DNA of 64,000 nt, from assembly GCA_001464575.1 (NCBI GenBank), contig LNFE01000244.1, positions 62,001 to 126,000 of the forward strand, read 5' to 3'. A model generated the notes under the pieces. That model worked only from the letters and a program-made list of their open reading frames with translations, searched no databases and had not been told where the DNA came from. The position numbers and the translations under genes are program-made. Origin of the DNA: Acidobacteria bacterium Ga0077553. GTDB taxonomy: Bacteria; Acidobacteriota; Terriglobia; Bryobacterales; Bryobacteraceae. Shown here in pieces: positions 1 through 7,835 of this stretch. Position 1 is the first letter of the stretch. Every line of letters begins with the position of its first letter.

Positions 1-525
1 ATGGAGCGAAACCGGATCGCCCGGGTGAAGGTCGAGCGGCTCGGGACCGATGCTTGAGCGGCTGCCAGCGGAACTTCGCAATCTGCCGGTCACCAAGGAT
101 ACGCAGCACTTGTTTGCCGAACCGGTGCAGGCACAAGGGGCAGCCATCGCGGCGCTTCTCCAGTTCGCGGCATCGCCGGCAGAGCAGCGAACGGTTATCG
201 CCGAAGAGCCTTGGAAGAGCGGCGTCATCAAAGGCCGGAACTTAGATGACTGGGACATAGCCATCCTGCTTAACGCGCGGTCGCTAGATGCTGGCGCGCC
301 GGACCAGGTCCCGAGGGTTCGCGGCGGGTTGCGGCAGCCGGTCACAACGGCCGCACCCGCGGCTGCTCTCGGCATGGTACAGCTCGGTCCGGCGCTCCAG
401 GACGATCCCGACTGGGCCGCGGTGCTTTTAGGTTGCGCCGGCGCTCCGCCGCCTTGGGTCCGGCACGGAATGCCGGCCGCACAGGGAAGGGCCGCTGGGG
501 AAGGACGGTGGCTGGAGCGGCCGCA
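1..525. other. Left edge with no confident gene
   Basis: Frame 1 is open from the window edge to a TGA at 55-57 and could be the last 18 codons of an upstream plus-strand gene, or chance. A plus-strand ORF of 161 codons (50-535) follows, but it lacks a convincing ribosome-binding site, has no recognisable motif and runs into the channel gene. All three reverse frames are interrupted by stops around 230-255, so no minus-strand gene crosses the region. I leave it unassigned; the 50-535 ORF cannot be fully excluded. Confidence 0.4.
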
Positions 526-1626
526 ATGCCGGTGATCGTCAGGGCGCTGGTGACCGCCGTTCTCGCCGGCACCGCCTCCGCCTTTCTCCTGTGGTCGCTC
601 GACCTGGCCGGCGTCTGGTTTGCCACGCATCGCTGGATGGTTTGGCTGCTCCCGGCGGCGGGTTGGTTGACCCAATGGTTCTACCGGCAGACCGGTGCCG
701 GCGGGGTGGTAGAGGTCCTGGCCGACATCCGGGATCCGCGCGGACGGGTGAACTGGCGCATGGCCCCCGCGGTGCTCACGGGAACCATCCTCACCCACCT
801 CTGCGGCGGCTCGGCGGGGCGCGAGGGAACCGCCGTGCAGGCCGGTGCGGCTTTGGCCGGGCGCGCCGGAGCGGATCTGCGCGTCGGCATCGCCGCCGGC
901 TTCGGCAGCGTCTTCGGCACCCCGTGGGCCGGGTTTCTTTACGCATTCGAAATCGCGGGAATCCGCACCGCCGCGCCCCGGCTGATTGGCCCCTGCCTCA
1001 TCGGCGCCTTCGCCGGCGATTGGGTGGCACAAGCCTGGGGAGCTCACCACACGCTCTACCGAATCTCCCTCTGGCCGGAGTGGTGGGCTGTCGGCTGGGC
1101 GGCAGCCACGGGCCTGCTCTTCGGCTTGGCCGCCTGGACCTACCATCTCCTCACGGACGTGGCCAAAAGGTACGTGCCCGTGCTCGCCGGCGGCGCGGTG
1201 GTGGCGCTGGTGCTCTATAGCACTCAGGCGTGGCAGTTCGCGGGGCTGGGCGTGCCGGGGATCTCGGCGGCGTTTGTAGAGCCCGCCGGTCCCGGCGACT
1301 GGCTGGCCAAGCTGAGTCTCACGGCCATCACCGTAGGCAGCGGATTTCGGGGCGGCGAGGCCACCCCGCTGTTCTTCGTGGGAGCCACCTTGGGAAACGT
1401 CATCAGCGGGCCTATCGGCATGCCGATGGCCTGGCTGGCCGGGCTCGGCTTCGTCGCCGTCTTCGCCGCCGCCACCCGAACCCCGCTCGCGAGCGCCGTC
1501 ATGGCGGTGGAGCTGTTCGGCCCGCAGGTCATCCCGTTTGCGCTCGCCGCCTGCTTCAGCGCGGACTGGGCGGCGCAAACGGCCCAGCGGCTGTGGCATC
1601 GAGCCGCTGGACCTGCTGCCCGCTAA
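526..1626 (+). CDS. ClC-family voltage-gated chloride channel/antiporter-like protein
   Basis: Predicted inner-membrane anion channel or Cl-/H+ antiporter of the ClC superfamily, 366 residues and almost entirely hydrophobic. The core signature GREG followed by TAVQ (GREGPxVQ in classical ClC proteins) lies near residue 100, and a later SGFRGGEATPLF segment corresponds to the third ion-pathway motif (GxFxP type). The first motif, GSGIP, is not visible, so this belongs to the short divergent ClC group. The ORF track begins at 433, but the first 31 residues are Arg/Ala-rich and non-membrane, so I prefer the ATG at 526, just before the first hydrophobic segment. The 3' end overlaps the convergent folK gene by about 70 bases. 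Ion selectivity cannot be judged. Confidence 0.82.
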   Translation: MPVIVRALVTAVLAGTASAFLLWSLDLAGVWFATHRWMVWLLPAAGWLTQWFYRQTGAGGVVEVLADIRDPRGRVNWRMAPAVLTGTILTHLCGGSAGREGTAVQAGAALAGRAGADLRVGIAAGFGSVFGTPWAGFLYAFEIAGIRTAAPRLIGPCLIGAFAGDWVAQAWGAHHTLYRISLWPEWWAVGWAAATGLLFGLAAWTYHLLTDVAKRYVPVLAGGAVVALVLYSTQAWQFAGLGVPGISAAFVEPAGPGDWLAKLSLTAITVGSGFRGGEATPLFFVGATLGNVISGPIGMPMAWLAGLGFVAVFAAATRTPLASAVMAVELFGPQVIPFALAACFSADWAAQTAQRLWHRAAGPAAR

Positions 1627-2032
1627 GCCGGTCGAGCAGCGGGCGGTACGCCGGAACCAGATCGGCCAACGGCGCCAAGACAAACGCCCGCTCGGCCAGC
1701 CGCGGATGCGGAATCGTCAGCCGGGGCGAGCGGATCACGGTATTGCTATAGAGCAATATGTCGAGGTCCAGCGTCCGCGGTGCGTTAGGAAACGGCCGCT
1801 GCCGCTCGCGCAGATTCTCGAGTCGATGCAGCTCCCGGAGCAGTGCCCAAGGCGAAAGCGCCGTCTCGATCTCGCAGACGCAATTCAGGAACGCATCTTG
1901 GTCAAGAAAGCCAACCGGCGCGGTTTCATAGAACGGCGAAACACGCCGCGGCTGCAACGCTTCCAACGCAAAGTGGAGATGGGCAGCGCGGTCGCCCAGG
2001 TTCGAGCCGAGACCGAGATAAGCGGAGTTCAA
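1556..2032 (-). CDS. folK: 2-amino-4-hydroxy-6-hydroxymethyldihydropteridine pyrophosphokinase (HPPK)
   Basis: Transfers pyrophosphate from ATP to hydroxymethyldihydropterin in cytosolic folate synthesis. The 158-residue length is typical of monofunctional HPPK. Visible motifs are the N-terminal GLGSNLGDR, the pterin-binding FLNCVCEIET segment, and RPFPNAPRTLDLDILLY with the Arg and paired Asp residues that bind ATP and magnesium. The start codon is TTG and overlaps the TGA stop of ruvB (TTGA), so it is the last gene of a ruvA-ruvB-folK run and is probably translationally coupled. Its 3' end overlaps the convergent channel gene. Confidence 0.96.
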   Translation of the reverse strand: MNSAYLGLGSNLGDRAAHLHFALEALQPRRVSPFYETAPVGFLDQDAFLNCVCEIETALSPWALLRELHRLENLRERQRPFPNAPRTLDLDILLYSNTVIRSPRLTIPHPRLAERAFVLAPLADLVPAYRPLLDRLSGQQVQRLDATAAGPFAPPSPR

Positions 2033-3054
2033 AATAGGGAGTTCTGCGGCCCGGCCGCCGGAGGCGCAATCTTGAAGTAATCGAAGGCCCGCCGCGTGCC
2101 CACGCGGCCCCGCGGGGTCCGGTCCAAAAAGCCAAGCTGCATCAGGTACGGTTCATAGACCTCTTCAATCGTGGCGGACTCCTCGTCAATCGACGCCGCA
2201 ATCGTGTTGATCCCCACCGGGCCGCCGGCATACTTATCGAGGATGGTCATCATGATCTTCTGATCGATCTCATCGAGACCAAAGCGGTCGACTTCCAAAA
2301 GATCGAGCGCCGTCATCGCCACTTCAAAGTTGATCTCGCCGTTCGCCCGCACCTGCGCGTAGTCCCGCACCCGGCGGAGCAGCCGGTTAGCGATGCGCGG
2401 TGTCCCCCGGGCGCGCCGCGCAATTTCGCCCGCGGCCTCTTCCGAAATCGTCAGCGCCATCAGCCGGGACGAGCGGAGGACGATGCGGGTGAGGTCCGCT
2501 TCATCGTAGTGATTGAGCCGCAGGACCAAGCCAAAGCGACCGCGGAGCGGGGCCGAGATCAGCCCTTGGCGCGTCGTCGCCCCCACCGCGGTGAACCGTT
2601 GAATCGGCAGAGAATGCGTCCGCGCCCCCGGACCGGTACCGACCATGATGTCCACGCGGAAGTCTTCGAGCGCCGAGTACAGGATCTCCTCGACATCCGG
2701 CAGCAGCCGGTGAATCTCATCGATAAAGAACACCTGGCGGGCCTGCACATTCGTCAGCACCCCCGTCAAATCGAGCTTCTTTTGCAGGATCGGCGCCGCC
2801 GTCTGCTCGAAACCCACCTCAAGCTCCTGCGAGATGAGTTGGGCCAGCGTCGTCTTGCCCAACCCCGGCGGACCGTAGAGCAGCACATGATCCATCGCCT
2901 CGCCCCGGAGCCGCGCGGCCTCGATGGCGATCGACAGGTTCTCCTTCAACTTGGGCTGGCCCGTAAAGTCAGCCAAGCGCCGGGGACGCAAGGCGGACTC
3001 GAACTTCTTGTCCTCCTCATCGGGCGCCCCGGAGATTACTTTGCGGCTGGACAT
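2029..3054 (-). CDS. ruvB: Holliday junction branch migration helicase RuvB
   Basis: AAA+ motor that drives Holliday-junction branch migration with RuvA. The 341 residues match the family length. Walker A GPPGLGKTT is at residues 61-69 and Walker B VFFIDEIH near 108-115; sensor and arginine-finger regions (GATTRQGLISAPLRGRF) and the C-terminal winged-helix (ending TPRGR) are all present. It lies 3 bases downstream of ruvA and overlaps folK by 4 bases, forming a compact operon. No ruvC is in the window. Confidence 0.99.
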   Translation of the reverse strand: MSSRKVISGAPDEEDKKFESALRPRRLADFTGQPKLKENLSIAIEAARLRGEAMDHVLLYGPPGLGKTTLAQLISQELEVGFEQTAAPILQKKLDLTGVLTNVQARQVFFIDEIHRLLPDVEEILYSALEDFRVDIMVGTGPGARTHSLPIQRFTAVGATTRQGLISAPLRGRFGLVLRLNHYDEADLTRIVLRSSRLMALTISEEAAGEIARRARGTPRIANRLLRRVRDYAQVRANGEINFEVAMTALDLLEVDRFGLDEIDQKIMMTILDKYAGGPVGINTIAASIDEESATIEEVYEPYLMQLGFLDRTPRGRVGTRRAFDYFKIAPPAAGPQNSLF

Positions 3055-3057
3055 GGC

Positions 3058-3654
3058 TTAGCGAACCAACTCCAACGCCCGGCGAAACAGCGGCTCGAAG
3101 TCATCGCCGGTGATCGTCGTGCGGGCCTTGCGGACCGCCGCCTCGGCCGCGGGGCGGGGCGAGCCCAGGTTGACGAGTGCCGAGATGATATCGGCCTCCA
3201 CCTCCGACACCGGGGCTGCCGCGGCCAGGGACTTCGCGGCGCCGCCGGGCAGCGCGTCGATCTTGTCGCGGAGTTCGAGGATCATCCGTTCCGCCGTCTT
3301 CTTGCCCACGCCTGGAATCCGGGTGAGCAACGTCACTTCCCCGCCCCGAATTGCGGCGGCCAGGTCGGCCGTCGGCAGGCCGGACAGTGCGGTGAGAGCG
3401 AGCTTCGCGCCGATGCCGGACACCGTAATGAGCTTCTCAAACAGTTGCTTCTCCTCGGAGGAGAAAAAGCCAAAAAGCTGAATGGCGTCCTCGCGGACAC
3501 TCGTGTGAATGCGCAACCGCACCTCGACTCCCGCGTCCGGCAGGCGGGTATAGGTCGAAACCGGAATGGCCACGTCGTAACCGACGCCTTGGCAATCGAC
3601 GATCGCCTGGTGGGGGTGCTTCTCAAGTAGGGTGCCGCGCAGGTGCGCAATCAT
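3058..3654 (-). CDS. ruvA: Holliday junction DNA helicase subunit RuvA
   Basis: Tetrameric junction-binding subunit that loads RuvB. The 198-residue protein has the N-terminal OB fold (MIAHLRGTLLEK start), two helix-hairpin-helix motifs (VSGIGAKLALTAL and IPGVGKKTAERMILEL) at about residues 75-125, and the C-terminal three-helix domain that contacts RuvB (ALVNLGSPRPAAEAAV). The ATG start lies only 21 bases from the divergent rsmE start, so both promoters must sit in or around that gap. Confidence 0.98.
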   Translation of the reverse strand: MIAHLRGTLLEKHPHQAIVDCQGVGYDVAIPVSTYTRLPDAGVEVRLRIHTSVREDAIQLFGFFSSEEKQLFEKLITVSGIGAKLALTALSGLPTADLAAAIRGGEVTLLTRIPGVGKKTAERMILELRDKIDALPGGAAKSLAAAAPVSEVEADIISALVNLGSPRPAAEAAVRKARTTITGDDFEPLFRRALELVR

Positions 3655-3675
3655 GGTAAGAACCTATATTCTCCC
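3655..3675. promoter_or_regulatory. 21-base divergent promoter between ruvA and rsmE
   Basis: TATATT (3665-3670) is a good -10 hexamer for rsmE and ends 5 bases before its ATG, which would make the rsmE mRNA leaderless. The opposite strand reads GGGAG then AATATAGG toward ruvA. No room exists for separate conventional promoters plus leaders. Confidence 0.5.
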
Positions 3676-4410
3676 ATGGCGCGACGACTTTTCTTTGTAC
3701 CGGCAGTGAAACGGGACGTGGCCGAACTCCACGGCGACCTGGCGCAGCACTTGACGCGCGTTCTCCGCGTCGAGCAAGGCCAGCTCTTTGAGATATCCGA
3801 CAACGAGAACCTGTATCTGGCGGAAGTGGAAGTAGCGCGTAAAAGCTTGGTCGCGTTCCGTGTTAAACAGCGGCTCGAACCGCGGCCGGAGCCGTACCCC
3901 ATCACCCTCTACGCTAGCCTGTTCAAGTTCGACCACTTTGAGTGGATGATTGAGAAGGCCACCGAACTGGGCGTCGGGGTAATCCAGCCGATCGTCTCCG
4001 AGCGGAGTGAGCATGGCCTCGAAAAGGCCGCGCCGAAACGGGCCGAACGTTGGCGGCGCATCGTGATGGAGGCCAGCCAACAGTGCCGCCGGGTCCGCAT
4101 GCCGGAGCTCCGCGAATTGCTCGATTGGGAGGCGGCCATCGAACAGAGTGACGGCCTGAAGGTCTGGTTGGATGAACGGCCCGGCGGCCAGCCGCTGCTC
4201 GACGTGATGAGGGCGCAAAGGCCTGCCGGGGTCACCCTGCTGCTCGGGCCGGAAGGCGGCTGGGCCGACCGCGAAGCGGAGAAGATCGCCGATTCCGGCT
4301 GGGTTCCCACTTCGTTAGGCGCCCTCGTTCTCCGTGCGGAAACGGCGGCTCTCGCTGCCTTAGCGCTCGTGCAGGCTAGCGGATCTGCCGCTCCCGAAAG
4401 TCGCTCATAA
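3676..4410 (+). CDS. rsmE: 16S rRNA (uracil(1498)-N3)-methyltransferase RsmE
   Basis: SAM-dependent SPOUT methyltransferase that modifies U1498 of 16S rRNA in the assembled 30S subunit. About 244 residues from the ATG at 3676, preferred over the track start (3643) because MARRLFFV is the usual N-terminus and the extra residues would overlap ruvA. N-terminal PUA-like region, then the knot domain with KATELGV near residue 90, LLLGPEGGW near 185, and LGALVLRAETAALAAL (family: LGxRILRxETA). The 3' end overlaps the convergent Spy-like gene by 35 bases. Confidence 0.95.
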   Translation: MARRLFFVPAVKRDVAELHGDLAQHLTRVLRVEQGQLFEISDNENLYLAEVEVARKSLVAFRVKQRLEPRPEPYPITLYASLFKFDHFEWMIEKATELGVGVIQPIVSERSEHGLEKAAPKRAERWRRIVMEASQQCRRVRMPELRELLDWEAAIEQSDGLKVWLDERPGGQPLLDVMRAQRPAGVTLLLGPEGGWADREAEKIADSGWVPTSLGALVLRAETAALAALALVQASGSAAPESRS

Positions 4411-4750
4411 TGCGGCCGAACTTCTTGCGCTGCTCTTCGGTTAACAACTGATCCATGCGGGACTTGCCCGTCGCCCGCACCTCATCCATCTGCGCCTGCA
4501 GCATTTGATAATACATCGTGAAGTCGTCGAGCACGGTCTCAATCTCCGCGGTCTGGTCCGGAGTCAGGTTCAGCTCTTTCTGCAGACGCTTGAGGGTCAC
4601 TTCTTTATTTGCGTCGTTCCAGGAGACCGCCTTCACCGGCTGAGAGGCGGCCCGGTAAATCAACGCTCCCGCGACCGCTCCACAGAGGAAGACCAAGGCC
4701 AGCGTCACCAGGATTTGCGGGTTCTTCCAAGGTTCGCGAGGGCTGGTCAT
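4376..4750 (-). CDS. Membrane-anchored Spy/CpxP-like periplasmic protein
   Basis: 124 residues: an N-terminal membrane anchor (about 12-34, hydrophobic LVTLALVFLCGAVAGALI) followed by a wholly helical periplasmic domain with LTPDQTAEIETVLDD and LLTEEQRKKFGRIM, the LTxxQ-type hooks of the Spy/CpxP/CnrX fold. It lies 12 bases after the anti-sigma gene, itself downstream of an ECF sigma factor. By analogy to CnrYXH, it may be the periplasmic sensor or chaperone of that module; that is inference. No metal-binding His/Cys cluster is visible, so envelope-stress sensing seems more likely than metal sensing. Confidence 0.75.
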   Translation of the reverse strand: MTSPREPWKNPQILVTLALVFLCGAVAGALIYRAASQPVKAVSWNDANKEVTLKRLQKELNLTPDQTAEIETVLDDFTMYYQMLQAQMDEVRATGKSRMDQLLTEEQRKKFGRIMSDFRERQIR

Positions 4751-4762
4751 CGTCGTGGGGCC

Positions 4763-5230
4763 CTACTCGCCGAAGGTGGCTAAGGTGACCAGGAGAGAAT
4801 CGCGTCCGGTCTGTAGATTCTCGCCATCGACCGACTCGGCTGGTCCAGCCGCCATGGCCTGAACCGGCGTGCTGGCGAGCTCGTGACTGACCGGCTCGGT
4901 CGCCAGCAGGAAGACACCCATTAAGATAACCAGCGCGGCCGACGCGTATACCAGATTCCTGCCAAAAACGGGGTCCAGTAACAGGTTCCAAAAGGAGGGG
5001 CGGCCCTCGGCTTCCACTCGGCGCATCACGCGGGCGTAGAATCCAGGAGGAGGCTCCAATTCAGCTGGCGCCCGGAAGGCGTGCAACAGTTCCGAGTGAA
5101 CCCGCATTTGCGAGGCGAGATCGTAACACTGGCGGCAGGTCGCGACGTGCGCCTCGAATGCCTCCCGCTCTGGACCTTCGAGCCGGCCCTCGAGGAACTC
5201 TTCGATATGATCTTCCACTGAACGATGCAT
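4763..5230 (-). CDS. Anti-sigma factor with zinc-finger (zf-HC2) domain
   Basis: 155 residues from the ATG at 5228-5230; the longer track ORF starting at 5611 is an antisense extension through the sigma gene. Residues 1-40 carry the HxxxCxxC element (HVATCRQC) of ZAS anti-sigma factors that clamp ECF sigma factors. A single membrane helix near 105-125 (NLVYASAALVILMGVFLLAT) separates the cytosolic domain from a short periplasmic tail. It starts 32 bases after the ECF sigma stop and is followed closely by the Spy-like gene, so the three probably form one signalling operon. Confidence 0.85.
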   Translation of the reverse strand: MHRSVEDHIEEFLEGRLEGPEREAFEAHVATCRQCYDLASQMRVHSELLHAFRAPAELEPPPGFYARVMRRVEAEGRPSFWNLLLDPVFGRNLVYASAALVILMGVFLLATEPVSHELASTPVQAMAAGPAESVDGENLQTGRDSLLVTLATFGE

Positions 5231-5262
5231 ACCTGAACCCTTTCCCTTGGTAGATAACAAGC

Positions 5263-5925
5263 TTACACGCTCCGTGCCGGAATCCGCAGCAAGCGCTGGG
5301 CGGATTTCAACAGCTTCTGCCGGGCACGAAACAATTTGACCTTTATCGTATTCTCGTTCATTCCCGTCATTTGCGCCAGTTCCTCTACGGAGTGGCCTTC
5401 CACTTCTTTCAACAGGATCAGCGAGCGATCCTCTTCTGAAATCTTGGCGAGCAGCTTCACGACCAGGTCCCGATTCGCGAGCCGTTGGTCGATAGGGGCC
5501 GTCTGCTCCGTGGCGCCGTCCGAATTCTCCATCTTCATGGCGTCGTCTTCGGAGAAGTCGCTCTCGTAGACCAGCTTCCGGACCTTTTTCTTCCGCAGGT
5601 AGTCGTAGCACTCGTTCACCGTGATCTTGTAGATCCAGGTCAGTAACGAACTGCGGAAGTCGAAATTCCGGATTGAGAAGTAAACCTTGGCAAAAACCTG
5701 CTGCGCAATATCCTCGGCGTCGTTGCGGTTGCGAAGGATGCCATAGATGATCGAGTAGATCTTGGACTGGTACCGCTCCACGATCTCGCGGAAAGCCATC
5801 TCGTCGCCCGCCTGCACCCGGCGGACGAGCAGCGCTTCGTCGGATTTACTATGGTCCACTTTTGCCTTCGTCCGTCCGGCCGAACCCGCAAGCGGGAAGC
5901 TCAATACATCCAGTACACCACTCAT
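5263..5925 (-). CDS. RNA polymerase ECF-family sigma factor (RpoE-like)
   Basis: 220 residues with sigma region 2 (GDEMAFREIVERYQSKIYSI, then DAEDIAQQVFAKVY and the WIYKITVNECYDYLRKK -10 recognition helix) and region 4 (LILLKEVEGHSVEELAQMTG, then NENTIKVKLFRARQKL). About 25 extra N-terminal residues precede the core; a later start is possible. It leads the sigma/anti-sigma/Spy-like operon and is divergent from the iron-sulfur carrier gene across about 150 bases. It probably activates its own promoter; the target is not identifiable. Confidence 0.93.
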   Translation of the reverse strand: MSGVLDVLSFPLAGSAGRTKAKVDHSKSDEALLVRRVQAGDEMAFREIVERYQSKIYSIIYGILRNRNDAEDIAQQVFAKVYFSIRNFDFRSSLLTWIYKITVNECYDYLRKKKVRKLVYESDFSEDDAMKMENSDGATEQTAPIDQRLANRDLVVKLLAKISEEDRSLILLKEVEGHSVEELAQMTGMNENTIKVKLFRARQKLLKSAQRLLRIPARSV

Positions 5926-6078
5926 GACCCTACGGACGCGATCAGTCCGAAGCTGGTTTCGAAAACCTGCGTTGAATCCCCGCCCTCACCCCGTGCATCT
6001 TTATAAGGTAGAACTAGCGACCGCATCGGGCTAAGCTAGAAGAGTCTATGCCGATTCGGCAGGGAGATAAGAAAACTT

Positions 6079-6402
6079 ATGATCAATTTAACTGAACGCG
6101 CGATTGGTAAAGTCGCCGAGATTCTCGAATCGCAGGAGCCGCAACCAGCCGGACTGCGCATTTCCGTCGTGGGAGGCGGTTGTTCTGGGTTCAGCTACTC
6201 CATGGCCTTCGAGAACACCCCCAGCATGTTGGACAAGACCTACGCCTACGGCCCTCTGAAGGTCTTCGTGGACCAAGCCAGCCTGCTCTATTTGGACGGC
6301 GCCGAAGTCGACTACGTCGAATCGCTCGAAGGCTCCGGGTTCAAGTTCAACAACCCGCAAGTCAAGTCGACTTGCGGTTGCGGCAGCTCGTTCAGCGTCT
6401 AA
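6079..6402 (+). CDS. erpA: A-type iron-sulfur cluster carrier (ErpA/IscA family)
   Basis: 107-residue HesB/IscA-type protein that delivers Fe-S clusters to apoproteins. The three conserved cysteines are visible: C35 in GGGCSGFSY and C99/C101 in STCGCGSSF. The start follows a GGGAG ribosome-binding site. It stands alone, without isc or suf genes nearby, and ends at a strong bidirectional terminator. Whether it is ErpA or another A-type carrier cannot be settled from the sequence. Confidence 0.92.
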   Translation: MINLTERAIGKVAEILESQEPQPAGLRISVVGGGCSGFSYSMAFENTPSMLDKTYAYGPLKVFVDQASLLYLDGAEVDYVESLEGSGFKFNNPQVKSTCGCGSSFSV

Positions 6403-6434
6403 CAGCGTTTCGCTCAATTCCGCCTCTAGCAAAG

Positions 6435-6473
6435 AAAATGGCCTCCAGCGCTTCTCAGCGCGGAGGCCATTTT
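6435..6473. terminator. Bidirectional intrinsic terminator
   Basis: AAAATGGCCTCC (6435-6446) pairs perfectly with GGAGGCCATTTT (6462-6473), and the loop holds a further GCGC/GCGC pairing. A/T runs flank both sides, so it can end transcription of the iron-sulfur carrier gene from the left and the PEP-CTERM gene from the right. Confidence 0.93.
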
Positions 6474-6493
6474 GGTTTAAGGGTGGAAGAAAA

Positions 6494-7369
6494 CTACTTC
6501 TGCCGGCGGCGGAGGATCGCCAAACCGATCAGGCCAGCACCCATCAGGGCGAAGGTCATCGGCTCCGGGATGTCGCCGTTCTGGGCGGTCGGGAGGAAGT
6601 AGTTGGTGTAACCAGTGGTCGCCACGCTGCCGCCAGCCCACGCACCGCCGTTGACGCGGAAACGGTCAACGACGAACAGGTCGCCAGCATTGACGTTGAG
6701 GAGGGTCGCGTTCAAGGGACGAATCGGATTCGTGAAGAACGCGGCCGAGGCGGGCGAGCCGGGCAGGCTGTTGGTGCCGACCGGGAAGTTGTCGTGCGAA
6801 AGACCCGTGCCGAGCAAGCCGATGAACTTGGTCAGGGTGCCTTCAGCGTTGTTGCCTTGACCAGGGTTGGTGCCAACGACCAGAATCGGAGCGTTGCCGA
6901 CGCCCTGGTTGAGAGCCGGGCCGTTGCCGTTGATCGAGGAACCGATCGTGGTGATCTGCGCCACGCCGGAGTTGCCAAGGATACGGAAGCTGGTGTCGAA
7001 TTCAGACAGCTGAGCGCCGTTCTGAACGATCGCAGCGCTGAACAGAGCAGCGTTCGCCTGGTTGTTGGAGCTGAAGTTCACCAGGAAGCCGTTGTTGTAG
7101 GTCGCGAAGTTCACCAGCAGGTCGCCCGGGGCGAAAGCGGGAACGCCAGTGTAGTTGGAGAAGATCGCATCCCGGGCGCCGGCCATGCCGGAAACGCGGA
7201 ACTCGGTCAGGGTCCAGGTGTTGGCGCCATTGGTAAGGGTGCAGGAGTTGCCGCTGCCAGCCGCGAGGCTAGAAAGAGCAACCGGACCGGACAAACAGTT
7301 GGTCGTAACCGCAAAAGAAGGGATCGAGGCAACTGCAAGAGCGCAAGTTACCAAAAAAGACTTTTTCAT
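6494..7369 (-). CDS. PEP-CTERM sorting-domain secreted protein
   Basis: 291 residues. The N-terminal signal peptide (MKKSFLVTCALAVASIPSFA) is followed by a Gly/Asn/Ser-rich extracellular beta-type domain and a C-terminal PEP-CTERM tail: IPEPMTFALMG, a hydrophobic helix and a basic end (LRRRQK). Exosortase and glycosylation systems process such tails; no exosortase is in this window. Two cysteines near residues 25 and 43 may form a disulfide. A good ribosome-binding site (CGGAGGAATGA) precedes the ATG, and a strong promoter and hairpin leader lie upstream. The function is unknown, probably a surface or matrix protein. Confidence 0.9.
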   Translation of the reverse strand: MKKSFLVTCALAVASIPSFAVTTNCLSGPVALSSLAAGSGNSCTLTNGANTWTLTEFRVSGMAGARDAIFSNYTGVPAFAPGDLLVNFATYNNGFLVNFSSNNQANAALFSAAIVQNGAQLSEFDTSFRILGNSGVAQITTIGSSINGNGPALNQGVGNAPILVVGTNPGQGNNAEGTLTKFIGLLGTGLSHDNFPVGTNSLPGSPASAAFFTNPIRPLNATLLNVNAGDLFVVDRFRVNGGAWAGGSVATTGYTNYFLPTAQNGDIPEPMTFALMGAGLIGLAILRRRQK

Positions 7370-7394
7370 TCATTCCTCCGAAGGATTTGCATGT

Positions 7395-7441
7395 TCAATC
7401 AGGCAAAAGAGCACCATACACGTAATCCTAGGCCTGATTGA
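7395..7441 (-). promoter_or_regulatory. Inverted repeat in the 5' leader of the PEP-CTERM gene
   Basis: TCAATCAGGC (7395-7404) and GCCTGATTGA (7432-7441) are perfect 10-base complements around a 27-base loop. They sit between the predicted transcription start (about 7445) and the gene start (7369), so the mRNA should begin with a long-looped hairpin: a stabiliser, or a site for RNA or protein control. Confidence 0.65.
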
Positions 7442-7451
7442 GTACTTCCAT

Positions 7452-7481
7452 ACTATACAGGCATATCTGAAGGGGTGTCAA
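7452..7481 (-). promoter_or_regulatory. Sigma-70-type promoter for the PEP-CTERM gene
   Basis: Reading the minus strand, TTGACA (7481-7476) is followed by an 18-base spacer and TATAGT (7457-7452). This is near consensus and one of the best vegetative promoters in the window; start of transcription is expected near 7445. Confidence 0.8.
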
Positions 7482-7835
7482 TAGTTTTGCTCGCAGGGTT
7501 TAGGCTGTTCGTACTAGTTGTGAGCTAAGGCTCCCAGAATTCTCGTAAAATTTGTGTAAATCACATTTTTTCAACGCTTTACGATTGCGAGCAGCCGACT
7601 GAGAGCCCACCAGTACCTAGTACTTTCGCATCAATATTTTGCCTTGAGCCCGAACGTCGGCCGGATGCTGTGCCTCTCTCGCCCCCACATTGGCGAGGGA
7701 CTCACCTTAATCCTAAGGGGGGTACCCTAGTTCCGGTCAGCGCCCCCCGCCATCGCGGGGTTGTTGCGGTCTTTTGACAGGGACGCTATGATGAAGGAGC
7801 CTCGACACGGGCGGCTAATGTCCGTGCGCCTTCTC
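7482..7835. other. Intergenic region before ffh
   Basis: About 350 bases without a gene. It is more AT-rich than its surroundings at first (TTTGTGTAAATCACATTTTTTC). It has small dyads: AGTAC-CTA-GTACT near 7616, CTCGCC/GGCGAG near 7680-7700, CCTTA/TAAGG near 7705, and CCCCGC-CATC-GCGGGG near 7745-7760. I looked for the SRP RNA core (GGTCAGG, GGAAGCAGCC) and do not see it. An ffh promoter must lie here but I cannot place it. Confidence 0.5.

Noticed and set aside
50-535. 161-codon ORF at the left edge
   Set aside because: No motif, weak start and overlap with the channel gene; left as unresolved rather than called.
7482-7835. SRP 4.5S RNA gene upstream of ffh
   Set aside because: The conserved core sequences of SRP RNA are not present in either strand of the gap.
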